Below are positions 4,806-6,612 of a stretch of DNA of 6,612 nucleotides, piece by piece. The notes below the pieces were generated by a model, which worked only from the letters and a program-made list of their open reading frames with translations, was not told where the DNA came from and ran no database searches. Position 1 is the first letter of the stretch. Each line of letters starts with the position of its first letter. This DNA comes from Desulfobacteraceae bacterium. Its GTDB lineage: Bacteria; Desulfobacterota; Desulfobacteria; Desulfobacterales; Desulfosalsimonadaceae. Where the stretch lies: positions 1-6,612 of the forward strand of contig PUOB01000037.1 of the NCBI GenBank assembly GCA_003551985.1, read 5' to 3'. The position numbers and the translations under genes are program-made.

Positions 4806-6290
4806 ATGTCCAACCAGACGTTTCACTTTCGCATGTTTGCCTGGCTTTTCATGGCGGCTGTTTTGCTGCTTCTTCCCGCTTCCTTCCAGGCGCAGGACAA
4901 TGACGGGCCCGGCACAATATATATCGTTGAAGTTTCAGGGAATGTTGATCCGGGGATGGCCGCGTACATTAAGCGGGCATACCGTGAGATAACAGATGCC
5001 GGCTTCGCTCTTGTGGTCCTGGAGGTCGACACCTACGGCGGGCGCGTGGATTCCGCCATGGAAATCGTCGATACGCTGATTGGCTTTCCCGAGGGGAAGA
5101 CCGTCACCTTTATACCGGAAAAAGCCATTTCCGCCGGCGCGCTGATCTCTCTGGCGTCGAGCCGCCTGGCAATGGCCCCCGGTTCAACGATCGGCGATAC
5201 CGCACCCATCGCCATGACGCAGGAAGGCCCGGAAATGCTGGGGGAGAAGTTCCAGTCGCCGATCCGCGCCAAGTTCAGGGCCCTGGCGGAAAGAAACAAT
5301 TACCCCGTGGCCCTTTCCGAGGCAATGGTGACCCCGGAAATCATCGTCTACGAGATCGTAATGGACGAAGGCGAGGCCCGATACATGACCCATTCGGCCT
5401 ACGAGGACCTGACGGAAGCGGAACTGGAGCGGGTCTCTTCCAGGAGAACCGTGGTCCAGGAGGGCCAACTGCTGACCATGCATGACCGGGAGGCGGAAGC
5501 ATTCGGCTTTTCGAGCATGACGGTCCCGGATATTCCCGCCCTGTTATCCGCCATGGGGTATGAGGATTATGACCTGGTGCGTTTTTCGCCCAGCTGGTCG
5601 GAACACATGGTCCGGGTTATCGGCAGCATCGCCCCTATTTTGCTCATGATCGGCCTTGCCGCGCTTTATATTGAAATGCAGGCGCCGGGGTTCGGTTTTC
5701 CCGGGGCCATCGGGGTGCTTTTACTGGCCATTGTTTTCTTCGGCCAGTATATGGTGGGATTGGCCGACTATACGGAATTTCTGATCATCCTGCTGGGGCT
5801 TGCCCTTATGGGGGTGGAGGTTTTTGTTCTGCCGGGTTTCGGGATTTCGGGGCTGGCCGGGGCCGGTCTTATCCTGATCGGGTTTATCCTCGCAATGCAG
5901 GACTTTGTCATTCCGGATCCGGACATCCCCTGGCAGGCGGACTTGCTCGTCAGCAACCTTATCAGGGTTCTTAGCGCATTTATTATGGCGTTTATTCTTG
6001 GATTGGCGGTGGTTCGGTTTTTGCTGCCCCGGTTTTCAAGCAGAAGCGGTGGTCCGTTTCTTGTGACGGATCTCAAGGACGCCCATGCGGATTCCGAGGA
6101 GACCAAGCGTGTAAACGTTGGTGATGCCGGCGAGGCCCTGACGTATCTGCGCCCGTCGGGGAAGGCGGAAATAAATAATGAAATATTTGACGTGATTGCC
6201 GATAACGAGTACATAGAAAAGTCGACACCCGTGGTGGTTTCGCAGATACGCGGCAACTGGATTGTCGTTGAGAGAAAGGATCAGCCTTGA
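4806..6290 (+). CDS. nfeD: NfeD-family membrane-bound serine protease (ClpP class), long form
   Basis: This 494-residue protein has the long NfeD (NfeD1b) architecture. Residues 1 to about 29 form a signal peptide with a long Leu/Ala core ending ASFQA. Residues about 36-255 are a ClpP/SppA-like protease domain with VVLEVDTYGGRVD (70-82), the catalytic-Ser motif KAISAGALISLA (106-117, Ser109) and MAPGSTIGDTAPI (123-135). By comparison with the archaeal protease PH1510, Lys148 (GEKFQ) is the likely partner of Ser109 in a Ser-Lys dyad. Residues about 268-408 hold four or five membrane segments. Residues about 436-490 form the C-terminal OB-fold (LTYLRPSGKAEI at 446-457 is the family signature). 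Archaeal homologues cleave the hydrophobic C-terminus of stomatin, and the family is linked to membrane quality control. It is first in its operon, has only a weak Shine-Dalgarno (GGGCGG, 4793-4798), and overlaps the next gene by 4 nt. Confidence 0.94.
   Translation: MSNQTFHFRMFAWLFMAAVLLLLPASFQAQDNDGPGTIYIVEVSGNVDPGMAAYIKRAYREITDAGFALVVLEVDTYGGRVDSAMEIVDTLIGFPEGKTVTFIPEKAISAGALISLASSRLAMAPGSTIGDTAPIAMTQEGPEMLGEKFQSPIRAKFRALAERNNYPVALSEAMVTPEIIVYEIVMDEGEARYMTHSAYEDLTEAELERVSSRRTVVQEGQLLTMHDREAEAFGFSSMTVPDIPALLSAMGYEDYDLVRFSPSWSEHMVRVIGSIAPILLMIGLAALYIEMQAPGFGFPGAIGVLLLAIVFFGQYMVGLADYTEFLIILLGLALMGVEVFVLPGFGISGLAGAGLILIGFILAMQDFVIPDPDIPWQADLLVSNLIRVLSAFIMAFILGLAVVRFLLPRFSSRSGGPFLVTDLKDAHADSEETKRVNVGDAGEALTYLRPSGKAEINNEIFDVIADNEYIEKSTPVVVSQIRGNWIVVERKDQP
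6275..6280 (+). promoter_or_regulatory. Ribosome binding site setting the TTG start of the second NfeD gene
   Basis: AAAGGA inside the end of the upstream gene stands 6 nt before TTG at 6287. No ATG or GTG occurs in this frame until a GTG at about codon 17, inside the first hydrophobic segment, so this site supports the TTG start. Confidence 0.65.
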
Positions 6291-6612
6291 ACAGTGACTG
6301 GACGATACCGCTGATATTTCAGCTCGCGGGGGCAGTGGTTTTGATGGCCGAGGTCCTGCTCCCCTCGGGCGGCGTGCTTTCAATCATTGCCGCCGGGCTT
6401 TTCGTGTACTCGATTTATCTCGCGTTTACCTCGATTTCTTTTGATGCCGGGGTGATGCTGATTATGGCCGACATTGTCATTTTGCCCATTCTTGCCATCA
6501 TCGGGCTGAAAGCGCTGGGCCGGTCACCCCTGGCGCTCCGGTCCTCCCTTCAGAAATCCGACGGGGTGGTGTCCTATGATGAAAAACTCTCCGATCTGGT
6601 TGGGAAGGAAGG
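6287..6612 (+). CDS. Short NfeD-family membrane protein (3' end outside window)
   Basis: The first 108 residues are visible and the frame is open to the window edge. It starts at TTG within TTGA, sharing 4 nt with the stop of the upstream protease gene, a sign of translational coupling. After NSDWTIPLIFQ come two hydrophobic blocks (about residues 7-50 and 53-75, the latter with MLIMADIVILPILAIIGL), then a polar segment and, at the very edge, LSDLVGKEG. This last motif is the usual entry to the NfeD OB-fold (VGKEG preceding the LRPSG signature), so that domain probably continues outside the window. No protease domain is present, as expected of the short NfeD class, which often precedes a stomatin/flotillin (SPFH) gene. 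The subclass call is tentative because the C-terminal half is missing. Confidence 0.85.
   Translation, partial: MNSDWTIPLIFQLAGAVVLMAEVLLPSGGVLSIIAAGLFVYSIYLAFTSISFDAGVMLIMADIVILPILAIIGLKALGRSPLALRSSLQKSDGVVSYDEKLSDLVGKE

Noticed and set aside
5033..5483. Minus-strand open frames of 88 and 99 residues.
   Set aside because: They are antisense shadows of the NfeD protease gene, whose Ser109 motif and fold signatures are continuous in the plus frame.

Overview
The window looks like a stretch of Gram-negative bacterial chromosome, most probably from a deltaproteobacterium (Desulfobacterota, for example a sulfate reducer of the Desulfobacterales type). This is an inference. It rests on a moderately GC-rich, densely coded sequence, an exported Pcm, a CoA-transferase/GNAT fusion and a REC-SpoIIE-ATPase regulator, a combination familiar from that group. 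There are no rRNA, tRNA, CRISPR or transposase genes.

Layout. Three genes lie on the minus strand and read leftwards from about 4444. First is pcm (4444-3641), a protein-L-isoaspartate methyltransferase with an apparent signal peptide. After a 23-nt gap comes a 627-residue fusion of an acetyl-CoA hydrolase/transferase-type CoA-transferase with a GNAT acetyltransferase (3617-1734). After an 81-nt gap comes a response regulator that joins a receiver, a SpoIIE/RsbU-type PP2C phosphatase and an RsbW-type ATPase (1652 to beyond the left edge; 550 residues visible, probably only a few missing). The plus strand carries a membrane-bound ClpP-class serine protease of the NfeD family (4806-6290). It overlaps by 4 nt with a second, short NfeD-family membrane protein (6287 to beyond the right edge).

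The 361-bp divergent intergenic region (4445-4805) is the most structured non-coding part. It holds two arrays of about eight copies of a TTGTAAG heptamer in opposite orientation, one next to each gene start. Between them lie an 8-bp GC-rich hairpin and a good leftward promoter (TTGAAA-17-TATAAA). At the outer edge of the right array is a rightward promoter (TTGACA-18-AATAAT). The left array should therefore be transcribed into the pcm 5' UTR, and the right array abuts the -35 of the nfeD operon.

How the genes may work together (inference). The divergent pair puts an exported protein-repair methyltransferase beside a membrane protease and its partner, which suggests envelope protein quality control. 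The regulator at the end of the minus-strand cluster has the parts of a partner-switching stress module. The CoA-transferase/GNAT protein lacks the glutamate expected at the CoA-transferase active site (Gln245 instead), so its CoA-transferase half may have changed function. No wholly new system is evident. The points most worth pursuing are the E-to-Q substitution, the exported Pcm with a second well-placed internal start, and the inverted heptamer arrays.
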